A DNA stretch of 64,000 bases from Deinococcus deserti VCD115. Its GTDB lineage: Bacteria > Deinococcota > Deinococci > Deinococcales > Deinococcaceae. Both the position numbers and the translations under genes were made by a program. Below, one piece after another: positions 1 to 9,869 of this stretch. The stretch spans positions 2,210,001-2,274,000 of the forward strand of contig NC_012526.1 of assembly GCF_000020685.1 (NCBI RefSeq), read 5' to 3'. Numbering within the stretch: position 1 is the stretch's first letter; the number at the start of each line of letters is the position of its first letter. Under the pieces are notes generated by a model. The model ran no database searches. It was not told the origin of the DNA and was given only the letters and a program-made list of their open reading frames with translations.

Positions 1-2096
1 CCGGGAGTGTCCCGTATGGGCGCAGGCTCCCTAGCGCCGACGACCGCCGGGTGAAGAGTCACGGCTGTCGCCTTGAAAGCGGGCATGCGCGAAAGCGGGT
101 CAAGGCTCTCAGGACTGGTCAGGAGGTTGGCGGTGCCTGGCCAGTGAAACGGCACGAACACGGTGTCGGGACGTATGCCGGGAGCCAGCAGGACCGGCAG
201 GGTGGTTTCACCATGGGCGGTGCGCAGGGTTACCGGCTCGCCCGCACGCAGACCGTGCTCGCGGGCCGTGTCAGGGTGCATCTGTACGGCAGCGTCTGCG
301 CGCAGTGCCGGATTGCGGCGGGTCTGGGAACCGCTCTGGTACTGGTTGCCCAGGCGACCGGTGGTCAGGGTCAGGGTCAGGCGCGGCGCTGCGGGCGGCG
401 GCAGTTGTGGTACGTGAAGGGTGGCCAGCCGGTCTGGTGTGGGGTAGGTCGGTGCGTAGGCGTAGGGCGTGCCGGGACTGTCCGGGTGCGGCACCGGCCA
501 CTGGACACTGGCGCGGTCGAGCCGCTCGGCGCTCAGGCCGCTGTAGTCGGCCTGTCCACCCCGTGTCGCCCGGAAGAACTCGTCCTGCAACTCCCGGAAG
601 GTGCTGTAGGTAAAGCCCTCCGGGCGCCCGGCGGCCTGCGCGAGGTCGCACAGAATGCGCCAGTCCTCACGCGCTCCACCCGGCGCCGTGATGGCCTTGC
701 GCCGCCGCTGTACCCGGCCTTCGAGGTTGGTGGTGGTGCCTTCTTCCTCGCACCACATGCTGCCCGGCAACACCAGGGTGGCCAGCTGCGCGGTCTCGCT
801 GGGTAGAAAATCAATCACGATCAGGTGTTTCAGGGCCTTCAGACGTTCGGTGACCTGCCTGGCACCGGCGGCGCTGACAACCGGGTTGGCTCCCAGCACG
901 ATCAGGGTCTCGATTCCGCCCGGCTGCCCGCAGGCATTCAGCAGTTCCTGGGCGCTGAGACCCGGCTGCGGCAGGTCCCCGGGCAGGCAGCCCCAGACCT
1001 GCGCCATCTCGGCACGGTGCTCCGGGTTTCGCAGGCTGCGCGCGCCGGGCAACTGGTCGGTTTTCTGTCCGTGTTCCCGCCCGCCCTGGCCGTTGCCCTG
1101 GCCGGTCAGGGTGCCGTAGCCCGCTCCGGGCTTACCGAAATGCCCGGTCAGAAAAGCCAGGTTGATCAAGGCCTGGACCGTGTCGGTGCCGTGGGCATGC
1201 TGCTCGGCACCCCGCCCGGTCAGGATCAGGGGCCGCTGGGCAGCCGCGTAACGCTGGGCCAGCGTCATGATTTCCGCCTCACTGACACCGCATTCCCGGG
1301 CCACGCGCGCCGGACGATAAGCCTCTGCCTGCCACAGCACCTCTGCCATACCGTGGGCCGGCGCAGTGGGGCGTATCCTGCCCCAGATTTTCATCAGGTG
1401 CAGCACGCCCAGGGCCAGCGCGGCGTCACTTCCGGGGCGGATGGCCAGATGCTGCCCGGCCACCTTGGCGGTTGTGGTGGCGCGCGGGTCTATCGCGTAG
1501 ATCAGGGCGCCCCGGTCCCTGGCGGCCTTGAGGTACTGCATGATCGGGGGCAGGGTCTCCGCGATGTTGGCGCCCACCAGCAGAATCAGGTCACTGGTGC
1601 CGATGTCTTCCAGCGGAAAACCCAGGCCCCGGTCATACCCCACAGTCCGGTTGAGCGCCGTGCTGGCCGACGCCATGCAGTAGCGCCCGTTGTAGTCGAT
1701 GTTGGCTGTACGCAGGGCCAGACGGGCAAATTTGCCCAGCAGGTAGGTTTTTTCATTGGTCAGACTGCCGCTGCCGAAGACTCCGGTGGCGTCAGGACAG
1801 CTCTGGACCGCTGGCGCCAGGGCTTCTCGGGCGTAGGCCAGCGCCTCGGTCCAGCTCACAGCCACCAGCTCGCCGCCTTTGCGCAGCAGCGGTTGAGTAA
1901 GCCGATCAGGGTGGCGCACATCATGCAGAGCCGCCAGCCCTTTTTTGCAGACGGTGCCGTGCGCCACCGGACATTCCCGCGTCGGCGTGATCCTGACCGG
2001 CAGGTTGTCTTCCAGGTGCAGATCAAAGTTGCACTGCACAGCACAGTACGGGCAGGTGGTGCGCACGGTGGGCAGATAGGGAGATGTCGCAACCAT
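1..2096 (-). CDS. nasC: Assimilatory nitrate reductase, molybdopterin subunit (3' end cut by window)
   Basis: A continuous frame runs on the minus strand from ATG at 2096 to the left edge (698 codons seen, no stop). The N-terminus has a [4Fe-4S] pattern with Cys at residues 15, 18, 22 and 50. The segment around Cys140 (RYCMAS) matches the position of the molybdenum-ligand cysteine in NapA/NasA-type nitrate reductases. The C-terminal part seen has the molybdopterin dinucleotide-binding domain with GRLGNQYQSGSQTRRNP. It should reduce nitrate to nitrite in the cytoplasm, feeding the divergent nirBD genes. Identity as a molybdopterin oxidoreductase is certain; nitrate as substrate is inferred from Cys140 and the neighbours. 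No NAD- or FAD-binding domain is visible in the part present, so the electron donor may be ferredoxin or an off-window partner. Confidence 0.9.
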   Translation of the reverse strand, partial: MVATSPYLPTVRTTCPYCAVQCNFDLHLEDNLPVRITPTRECPVAHGTVCKKGLAALHDVRHPDRLTQPLLRKGGELVAVSWTEALAYAREALAPAVQSCPDATGVFGSGSLTNEKTYLLGKFARLALRTANIDYNGRYCMASASTALNRTVGYDRGLGFPLEDIGTSDLILLVGANIAETLPPIMQYLKAARDRGALIYAIDPRATTTAKVAGQHLAIRPGSDAALALGVLHLMKIWGRIRPTAPAHGMAEVLWQAEAYRPARVARECGVSEAEIMTLAQRYAAAQRPLILTGRGAEQHAHGTDTVQALINLAFLTGHFGKPGAGYGTLTGQGNGQGGREHGQKTDQLPGARSLRNPEHRAEMAQVWGCLPGDLPQPGLSAQELLNACGQPGGIETLIVLGANPVVSAAGARQVTERLKALKHLIVIDFLPSETAQLATLVLPGSMWCEEEGTTTNLEGRVQRRRKAITAPGGAREDWRILCDLAQAAGRPEGFTYSTFRELQDEFFRATRGGQADYSGLSAERLDRASVQWPVPHPDSPGTPYAYAPTYPTPDRLATLHVPQLPPPAAPRLTLTLTTGRLGNQYQSGSQTRRNPALRADAAVQMHPDTAREHGLRAGEPVTLRTAHGETTLPVLLAPGIRPDTVFVPFHWPGTANLLTSPESLDPLSRMPAFKATAVTLHPAVVGAREPAPIRDTP

Positions 2097-2166
2097 GCCG
2101 CCAAGGTGGAGGTTCGGATGGAAAGTGTCAAGGCCAAAGTCGCTTTCCGGTGCAAATCTGTCTAAC

Positions 2167-2194
2167 ATTTTGCCAATCTAGGAAACTATGTCAA
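2167..2194 (-). promoter_or_regulatory. Promoter for the nitrate reductase gene
   Basis: On the minus strand TTGACA (complement of 2189-2194) is followed after 16 bases by CAAAAT (complement of 2167-2172). The -35 box is one arm of the palindrome at 2189-2204, so a regulator bound there would compete with or position RNA polymerase. Confidence 0.45.
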
Positions 2195-2240
2195 CGTTTT
2201 GACACGAATTTGTGCAACTTGTTCAAAATTTTGTTGACAA
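2189..2240. promoter_or_regulatory. Operator-like inverted repeats between nitrate and nitrite reductase genes
   Basis: The AT-rich divergent intergenic region holds TGTCAA-N4-TTGACA (2189-2204), TTGTGCAA (2210-2217), TTGTTCAA (2219-2226), the palindrome CAAAATTTTG (2224-2233) and TTTGT-TG-ACAAA overlapping its end. This density of dyad symmetry in 52 bp, in a GC-rich genome, suggests binding sites for a regulator serving both transcription units. I cannot assign the regulator family. Confidence 0.5.
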
Positions 2241-2304
2241 ATTGCAGATTGTGCGGCCCAATAGGATCCAGAGTTCAGCGGTATCTGCTGGACCCGGAGG
2301 AACC

Positions 2305-4848
<2,544 letters not shown>

Positions 4849-4874
4849 TGCCCCCACGCTTTCAAGGAGATTCC

Positions 4875-5258
4875 ATGTCCCTGATCATGAATTCCCCGGC
4901 GCAGCAGCCGTCCGCTGCTCCCCTGCCCCGCACGCGGGTGTGCGCACTGAGTGACATCCTTCCCGGCACCGGCGTCTGCGCTCTGGTCGGCGGCCAGCAG
5001 ATTGCCGTGTTCCACGTGGCCGGGCGTGTGTTTGCCCTGGGCAACCGCGATCCGTACACCGGCGCCAATGTCCTGTCGCGCGGCCTGACCGGCAGCACAC
5101 AGACGGGAGGCATGCTGCGCCTCAAGGTCACCTCGCCGCTGCTCAAGCACGCGTTCGATCTGGAAAGTGGCCTCAGTCTGGATGACCCGACCGTAGGGGT
5201 ACCGGTGTACCCCGCATGCATCGAAGGAGGTGAGGTATGGATTGGTTCGGAGGCTTGA
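4875..5258 (+). CDS. nirD: Nitrite reductase small subunit (NirD)
   Basis: A Rieske-like domain protein of 127 residues, slightly longer than typical NirD (about 108) because of an N-terminal tail of roughly 20 residues. Conserved features include the VFHVAGRVFALGNRDPYTGA stretch and the LKHAFDLESG segment. Like NirD in general it lacks the Rieske Cys/His ligands. It partners NirB in NADH-nitrite reductase. ATG at 4875 is preceded by AAGGAGA. The 3' end overlaps the next gene by 22 bases, so the three genes are probably co-transcribed and translationally coupled. Confidence 0.93.
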   Translation: MSLIMNSPAQQPSAAPLPRTRVCALSDILPGTGVCALVGGQQIAVFHVAGRVFALGNRDPYTGANVLSRGLTGSTQTGGMLRLKVTSPLLKHAFDLESGLSLDDPTVGVPVYPACIEGGEVWIGSEA

Positions 5259-6070
5259 GGGTCCTGAGTCTGGAGTCCCGCCGCTCGGAGGAAATGACCA
5301 CCCTGATCCAGAAGTACGGTGGTATTCCTACCGTGGCGCCCAGCATGCGCGAACAGAAGCTGGATCTGACGGCCGCCCTGTCACGGTTCGAGGCGGACCT
5401 GCGTGCCGGAGAGGTTCACGCGGTGGTCTGCATGACCGGCGTAGGAACGCGGATGTTCCTCCAGGACCTGCTGGCCCGGGACGCCGAAACACTGGCGCGG
5501 CTGCAGGGCGTGCCCTTTGTGGTGCGCGGCAGCAAGCCGGCGCAGGCACTCAAGACTTTCGGCCTGAGTGGGATCAGCGTGCCGCGTCCACATACCTGGC
5601 ATGAAGTCCAGGACCATCTGCTGCAGACCCTGCAGGCTGGGCAGCACGCGGTGATGCTGGAGTACGGCGACGCGCCGCCAGCGGCCATGCTGCGCACCCT
5701 GGCCCAGGCCGGCATCCGGGTGACCAGCGTCCCGGTGTACCGCTGCGCCTTTCCCGCCGACACCCTGCCATTGGCCCACGCCATCCGCGACACGGTGCTT
5801 TTCGGGCAGGACGTGCTGCTGCTGTCCAGCGGCACCCAGGTGCTGCATCTGCTGAAGTTCGCCGAGCGCCTGAAGCTGCAGGATGAACTGCGCGTGGCCC
5901 TGAACCGTATGGTGGTCGTCAGCATCGGCCCCGCGTGCAGCGAGAGCGCCGGTGAACTGGGAATCCGCATCGATCTGGAATGCAATCCGCACAAGATGGG
6001 CATTTTGGTGCGCATGGCGGCGGAGCACGCTCCAGGTCTGCTGCGCCAGCGCCTGGACAGGGTGAGCTAG
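5237..6070 (+). CDS. hemD: Uroporphyrinogen-III synthase (HemD family)
   Basis: A 277-residue protein of the HemD fold: an N-terminal RVLSLESRRSEEM start, a central MTGVGTRMF segment, and the VLLLSSGTQVLHLL region typical of the second half of uroporphyrinogen-III synthases. The enzyme cyclises hydroxymethylbilane to uroporphyrinogen III, the precursor of siroheme. ATG at 5237 has a strong AGGAGG 6 bases upstream, located inside nirD. Overlap with nirD suggests a copy dedicated to supplying siroheme for NirB. It could be the only hemD of the cell or a second copy; this window cannot decide. Confidence 0.88.
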   Translation: MDWFGGLRVLSLESRRSEEMTTLIQKYGGIPTVAPSMREQKLDLTAALSRFEADLRAGEVHAVVCMTGVGTRMFLQDLLARDAETLARLQGVPFVVRGSKPAQALKTFGLSGISVPRPHTWHEVQDHLLQTLQAGQHAVMLEYGDAPPAAMLRTLAQAGIRVTSVPVYRCAFPADTLPLAHAIRDTVLFGQDVLLLSSGTQVLHLLKFAERLKLQDELRVALNRMVVVSIGPACSESAGELGIRIDLECNPHKMGILVRMAAEHAPGLLRQRLDRVS

Positions 6071-6092
6071 GAAGCCTGAAGAACAAAGCCCA

Positions 6093-6126
6093 ACCGGTCA
6101 GCACCATGAAACGTGGGCTGACCGGT
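6093..6126 (+). terminator. Inverted repeat after the nirBD-hemD operon
   Basis: ACCGGTCAGC (6093-6102) pairs perfectly with GCTGACCGGT (6117-6126) across a 14-base loop, 22 bases after the hemD stop. There is no clear T-run, so termination strength is uncertain. Confidence 0.5.
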
Positions 6127-6160
6127 CACTTATGGTGCCCTGGCAACTACAGGCAGCGAT

Positions 6161-7243
6161 TTAAGCGTCGGCGCCGACAGCGTCCCGTACATGACTGATC
6201 CCATCGCGCTCCAGCAGCTGGCCCAGGCCACGGTGAATGCGGGCGGGCAGACCAGGGCCCTCGTAGATCAGGCTGCTGTAGACCTCGACCAGGCTGGCAC
6301 CGGCGCGGATCTTGGCGTAGGCGTCGTCTGCCGAAAAAATGCCGCCCACACCCACGACAGGAACTGCACCCCGGGTCAGGCGGTAGGCGTCCTGCACCAG
6401 CGCCGTGGAGCGCCCGGTCAGGGGCCGCCCACTGAGCCCGCCGGCCTGCTCGCGGTGTGCATGGGTCAGGCCGTCGCGCGACAGGGTCGTGTTGCTGACA
6501 ATCAGGCCCTGCACTCCTGCATTCAGGGCCCCCTGAACGCTGGCCTCGAAATCAGCCGGGTGCAGGTCCGGAGCCAGCTTGACCAGTACTGGAGGAGCCC
6601 GCCGGGCGGTGCGCAGGCGCTGGGCTTCGGTTTCATTCAGCACGGCGCGCAGCAGGGCTTCAAGTTCTGCAGAGGCCTGCAGCGCCCGCAGCCCCGGTGT
6701 GTTAGGGCTGCTGACATTGACGACAAAGGCGTCTGCCACATCGTACAGTTCCTGCACGCAGGCCACGTAGTCCTGGGCCGCTTCTTCGGTCAGCTTGTTT
6801 TTGCCGATGTTGACCCACACAGGTACCGTCCGGCGGCCCAGCCGTGACAGCTGACCCCGCAGCGCGGCCGCGCCTGCATTGTTAAATCCCATGCGGTTGA
6901 TCAGTGCCTCATCGGGGGGCAACCGGAAGAGGCGCGGACGGTCATTGCCCGGCTGAGGCTGTGGGGTGACCGTGCCGACCTCCACGAACCCGAAGCCCAG
7001 CGCACTGAAGGCCGGAACCGCCACGCCGTTCTTGTCGAGCCCGGCAGCCAGACCCACGGGCGAGGCATAGGTGTGCCCCCACAGAGTCTGCATGAGGCGG
7101 GAGTCGGCAGGTGCACTCAGGCGGCGGGCGGCGGCGGGCCACCCAGGAAGCCGGGACATCAGCGCCAGGGCATTCACGGTGAGGTGGTGGGCGTCTTCGG
7201 CGTCCAGGCGAAACAGCGCGGGCTTGATCACTCGGCGGTACAT
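6161..7243 (-). CDS. pyrD: Dihydroorotate dehydrogenase (quinone, class 2)
   Basis: A 360-residue FMN enzyme of pyrimidine synthesis that oxidises dihydroorotate to orotate. The N-terminal MYRRVIKPALFRLDAEDAHH stretch is the membrane-associating extension of class 2 enzymes, which pass electrons to quinone. Conserved parts include ASPVGLAAGLDKNG, VEVGTVTPQPQPGN, the NVSSPNTPGLR loop with the catalytic Ser region, and VGVGGIFSADDA near the FMN phosphate. A TATGCT box lies 8 bases before ATG (7252-7257), so the transcript is probably leaderless or nearly so. It converges with hemD and stands alone. Confidence 0.96.
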   Translation of the reverse strand: MYRRVIKPALFRLDAEDAHHLTVNALALMSRLPGWPAAARRLSAPADSRLMQTLWGHTYASPVGLAAGLDKNGVAVPAFSALGFGFVEVGTVTPQPQPGNDRPRLFRLPPDEALINRMGFNNAGAAALRGQLSRLGRRTVPVWVNIGKNKLTEEAAQDYVACVQELYDVADAFVVNVSSPNTPGLRALQASAELEALLRAVLNETEAQRLRTARRAPPVLVKLAPDLHPADFEASVQGALNAGVQGLIVSNTTLSRDGLTHAHREQAGGLSGRPLTGRSTALVQDAYRLTRGAVPVVGVGGIFSADDAYAKIRAGASLVEVYSSLIYEGPGLPARIHRGLGQLLERDGISHVRDAVGADA

Positions 7244-7290
7244 CGGCTCTCAGCATAGGCGGTCGGGAGCACCCGGGGCAGAGAACGAAT

Positions 7291-7320
7291 AAGCCGCCGG
7301 CATACACCGCACGGCGGCTT
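7291..7320 (-). terminator. Terminator after the SulP gene
   Basis: AAGCCGCCG (7291-7299) and CGGCGGCTT (7312-7320) form a 9-bp stem with a 12-base loop, 51 bases beyond the SulP stop codon on the minus strand, followed by a short T-rich stretch. Confidence 0.65.
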
Positions 7321-7370
7321 CCTGTCCTGCCCCGTCAGGCGGAGTTCCGCAGCGCGGCCTTCTTGGTCTG

Positions 7371-8873
7371 TCAGTCGCTCCCGGACGCCTCTGCGCCGGG
7401 TTTGTCGTGCACAGCCAGGCGTTCAATCAGGGTGGCTGAGGCCTCGTTGAGCCCCAGGAGTTCTACCGGCACGCCCAGCCGGCGGTAGCGCAAAATGACC
7501 TTGTCGAGCGCCGCCACGGCTGAGCCGTCCCAGAAGTGAGCGTCGGTCATATCAATCACCACGCGCGGGACCGGCACGTACTTGAACTGCTGCACGAAGT
7601 CGTGCGTGCTGACAAAAAACAGCTGCCCGCTGACCCGGTAGGTGCGGGTGCCGTCAGGAGCGTCGCTGTGGGTCACGCTGGAAAGCTGCGAGACCTTGCG
7701 GGCAAACAGCAGCGCGCTGAGCACCACGCCGACCAGCACGCCGCGCGACAGGTCATGGGTCAGGACCGTCACTGCAACGGTGGCCAGCATAACCATGGTC
7801 TCCCCCTTGGGATGCACGGCCATGATCCGCAGGCTCTGCCAGTCGAAGGTGCTTACGCTGACCACGATCATCACCGCGACCAGCGCCGCCATGGGAATCT
7901 GCACCAGCAGCGGCTGCAGGACCAGGATCAGCAGCAGCAGAAACAGACCCGCCACGAACGTGGACAGCCGCCCGCGCCCGCCATTGGTCACGTTGATCAT
8001 GCTCTGGCCGATCATGGCGCAGCCGGCCATGCCGCCCAGGAACCCGGTGGCGATGTTGGCAATGCCCTGCCCACGCGACTCGACGTTCTTGTCGCTGGTG
8101 GTGTCGGTGCGCTCGTCGATCAGCTGCGCGGTCAGCAGGCTTTCGAGGAGCCCCACGAAACACAGCGTCAGGGCCACCGGGAAGATGATGTTCAGGGTCT
8201 CCAGGTTCAGCGGCACCTGCGGCACGTGAAAGGGCGGCAGGGCGCGGGGCAGTTCACCCATATCGCCCACGGTCTTCACGTCTGCGCCGGTCAACACAGC
8301 CACCACACTGAGGGCCACGATGGCCACCAGGGCACTGGGAACAGCCCGGAACACTCTGGGCAGCAGGTAGATGATGGCCAGCCCGGCGACCACCATGGCG
8401 TACATCTGCCAGTTCGCCCCAACAAACTGCGGCAGCTGGGCCATGAAAATCAGGATGGCCAGAGCATTGACAAAGCCGGTCATCACCGAGCGCGGCACAA
8501 ACTTGAGGTAACGGGCCAGGCGTGCCCAGCCGAAGAAAATCTGAAGGACGCCGGTCAGCAGGGTCGCTGCGAACAGGTACTCGAGTCCGTGATCACGCAC
8601 CAGCCCCACCATCAGCAGGGCCATCGCGCCGGTCGCGGCGCTGATCATGGCCGGACGCCCGCCGATAAACGCAATCACCATGGCAATCGTGAACGAGGCG
8701 TACAGCCCCACCTGCGGATCCACACCCGCGATGATCGAGAAGGCAATCGCCTCGGGAATCAGCGCCAGGGCCACGACCAGCCCGGACAGCAGGTCGCCGC
8801 GCGGGTTCTGGAACCACTCGTGCAGGTAGGTCTGGAGCCTGGAACGATCAGGAGAAGGGGAAATGGTCGTCAT
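7371..8873 (-). CDS. SulP family anion transporter with STAS domain
   Basis: A 500-residue inner-membrane protein. The first 400 residues hold the hydrophobic SulP core ([20 protein letters not shown], then [16 protein letters not shown]), and the last 100 form a cytoplasmic STAS domain ([20 protein letters not shown]). SulP members carry sulfate, bicarbonate or other anions; the substrate cannot be read from sequence. I chose ATG at 8873, preceded by GAGGTG; the open frame extends 31 codons upstream without a ribosome site. The neighbouring Rrf2-type regulator, transcribed in the same direction from upstream, may hint at a sulfur link, but that is inference. Confidence 0.9.
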   Translation of the reverse strand: MTTISPSPDRSRLQTYLHEWFQNPRGDLLSGLVVALALIPEAIAFSIIAGVDPQVGLYASFTIAMVIAFIGGRPAMISAATGAMALLMVGLVRDHGLEYLFAATLLTGVLQIFFGWARLARYLKFVPRSVMTGFVNALAILIFMAQLPQFVGANWQMYAMVVAGLAIIYLLPRVFRAVPSALVAIVALSVVAVLTGADVKTVGDMGELPRALPPFHVPQVPLNLETLNIIFPVALTLCFVGLLESLLTAQLIDERTDTTSDKNVESRGQGIANIATGFLGGMAGCAMIGQSMINVTNGGRGRLSTFVAGLFLLLLILVLQPLLVQIPMAALVAVMIVVSVSTFDWQSLRIMAVHPKGETMVMLATVAVTVLTHDLSRGVLVGVVLSALLFARKVSQLSSVTHSDAPDGTRTYRVSGQLFFVSTHDFVQQFKYVPVPRVVIDMTDAHFWDGSAVAALDKVILRYRRLGVPVELLGLNEASATLIERLAVHDKPGAEASGSD

Positions 8874-9176
8874 GGAGCGCACCTCGTGCAGAATTGCGAA
8901 AAACACCGGCTGTGATCCCGGGCGGAGCGAGTGGAAAAATCCGGGCTCGACGCAGCGGATAGCCATCTGGTGTTGGTTCCGGATGACCTCCAGTTGGAGT
9001 CAAACCCGCATACGGGTGCCGTGATGACCGGTCCGCTGCTTCCAGCGAAGCAGAAAAGAAGGAGGTGCGCGTCGCGCGGAAATCCTGGGAGTCGGTTATC
9101 GTCAGGGGCATCTCTCGCGGTACCTGATAGGGCACCGGGGACACCGCACCTGCGGCCCGGGCAGTATGACGCCCAG
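8874..9176. other. Gene-free stretch upstream of the SulP gene
   Basis: About 300 bases between the SulP start and the hairpin after the Rrf2 gene. A minus-strand frame exists here (to 9144) but has no coding character I can recognise. It probably holds the SulP promoter and a long 5' leader; no known riboswitch consensus is apparent. Confidence 0.4.
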
Positions 9177-9214
9177 CGGCCGGTCCTGCAAGCTTGGAAG
9201 CTCAGGACCGGCCG
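9177..9214 (-). terminator. Terminator after the Rrf2-type regulator
   Basis: CGGCCGGTCCTG (9177-9188) and CAGGACCGGCCG (9203-9214) make a perfect 12-bp stem with a 14-base loop just past the stop codon of the minus-strand regulator gene. Confidence 0.7.
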
Positions 9215-9226
9215 CGGCGTGAAAAC

Positions 9227-9682
9227 TCAGGCGCTGGGGAAATTGGGTTCGAGCTGTACCAGACGGGCGTGCTGAAGCTGCTCGCTTTCCACGATCAGGT
9301 CAGCCAGGGTGGTGCTGCCCAGGACGTCCTTCAGAGCGGCGTCCACGCGGTGCCACAGGTTCTGGGTGCCACAGACGTTCTGATGGTCGCACGTATGGTC
9401 GTCTTCCACACACGACACGGGGGCCAGGCTGCCTTCCATGGCGGTGACCACGTCGTAGGCGCTGATATCAGCCGCTGGGCGTGATAGCCGGTAGCCGCCG
9501 TGAGCCCCACGGATGCTTTTGATAAAGCCGGCGCGGCGCAGGTTGCTGGCAATCTGCTCCAGGTAATGCTGGCTGATGCCCTGACGTTCGGACACGTCCT
9601 TGAGCGGCACGGCTTCCCCGTCGCGGCGGCCGATCTCGATCAGGGCGCGAAGGCCGTACTGTGCTTTGGTCGACACCCACAT
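9227..9682 (-). CDS. Rrf2/IscR-type transcriptional regulator
   Basis: A 151-residue protein with the Rrf2 winged helix-turn-helix at residues 1-80 (STKAQYGLRALIEI, HYLEQIASNLRRAGFI, IRGAHGGYRLSR). Three cysteines follow in a C-x6-C-x5-C arrangement (SCVEDDHTCDHQNVC), similar to the [2Fe-2S] ligands of IscR, so an iron-sulfur sensor is likely. Targets are unknown; candidates are its own promoter, which has tandem repeats, and the downstream SulP gene. The start at 9682 follows a TACAAT box by 6 bases, so the mRNA should be leaderless. Confidence 0.92.
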   Translation of the reverse strand: MWVSTKAQYGLRALIEIGRRDGEAVPLKDVSERQGISQHYLEQIASNLRRAGFIKSIRGAHGGYRLSRPAADISAYDVVTAMEGSLAPVSCVEDDHTCDHQNVCGTQNLWHRVDAALKDVLGSTTLADLIVESEQLQHARLVQLEPNFPSA

Positions 9683-9688
9683 GCGAAG

Positions 9689-9738
9689 ATTGTACCTCTT
9701 AAATCCGGGTCAATTGTAGGGAATTAGACCGGGGTCAA
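9689..9738 (-). promoter_or_regulatory. Rrf2 gene promoter with tandem TTGACC/TACAAT repeats
   Basis: TACAAT (complement of 9689-9694) sits 6 bases before the start codon. Read on the minus strand, TTGACC-N14-TACAAT (9738-9713) is followed by TTGACC-N13-TACAAT (9713-9689), a direct repeat of about 25 bp that could be an autoregulatory binding site. Confidence 0.6.
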
Positions 9739-9856
9739 GGTTTCCAGGCCGGGGGCGGCCAGCTGAGCTCCCCCGAGCCCGCTGCCCGCTCGCTTTCCCC
9801 TGGGGAAATGCTCTGCAACTGGGCTCTGTTCCTGCGTCTCCGGTGCGCTGGCCCTC

Positions 9857-9862
9857 TAGAAT
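9857..9862 (+). promoter_or_regulatory. Leaderless -10 box of the pabBA gene
   Basis: TAGAAT ends 7 bases before the GTG at 9870. This decides the start over the in-frame GTG at 9843. Confidence 0.65.
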
Positions 9863-9869
9863 CCGGCGC

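Noticed and set aside
825..2165. Plus-strand open frame of 446 codons
   Set aside because: It is antisense to the nitrate reductase gene, whose minus-strand frame runs 698 codons with Cys and molybdopterin motifs. The plus frame has no family features and no ribosome site.
2212..2304. Upstream GTG start for nirB
   Set aside because: It would place coding sequence over the operator-like repeats, and the ATG at 2305 has a good GGAGG site and gives the exact E. coli NirB length.
8848..9144. Minus-strand 98-codon frame upstream of the SulP gene
   Set aside because: Pro/Arg/Ser-rich without family similarity, and it overlaps the SulP start region in another frame; probably non-coding leader.
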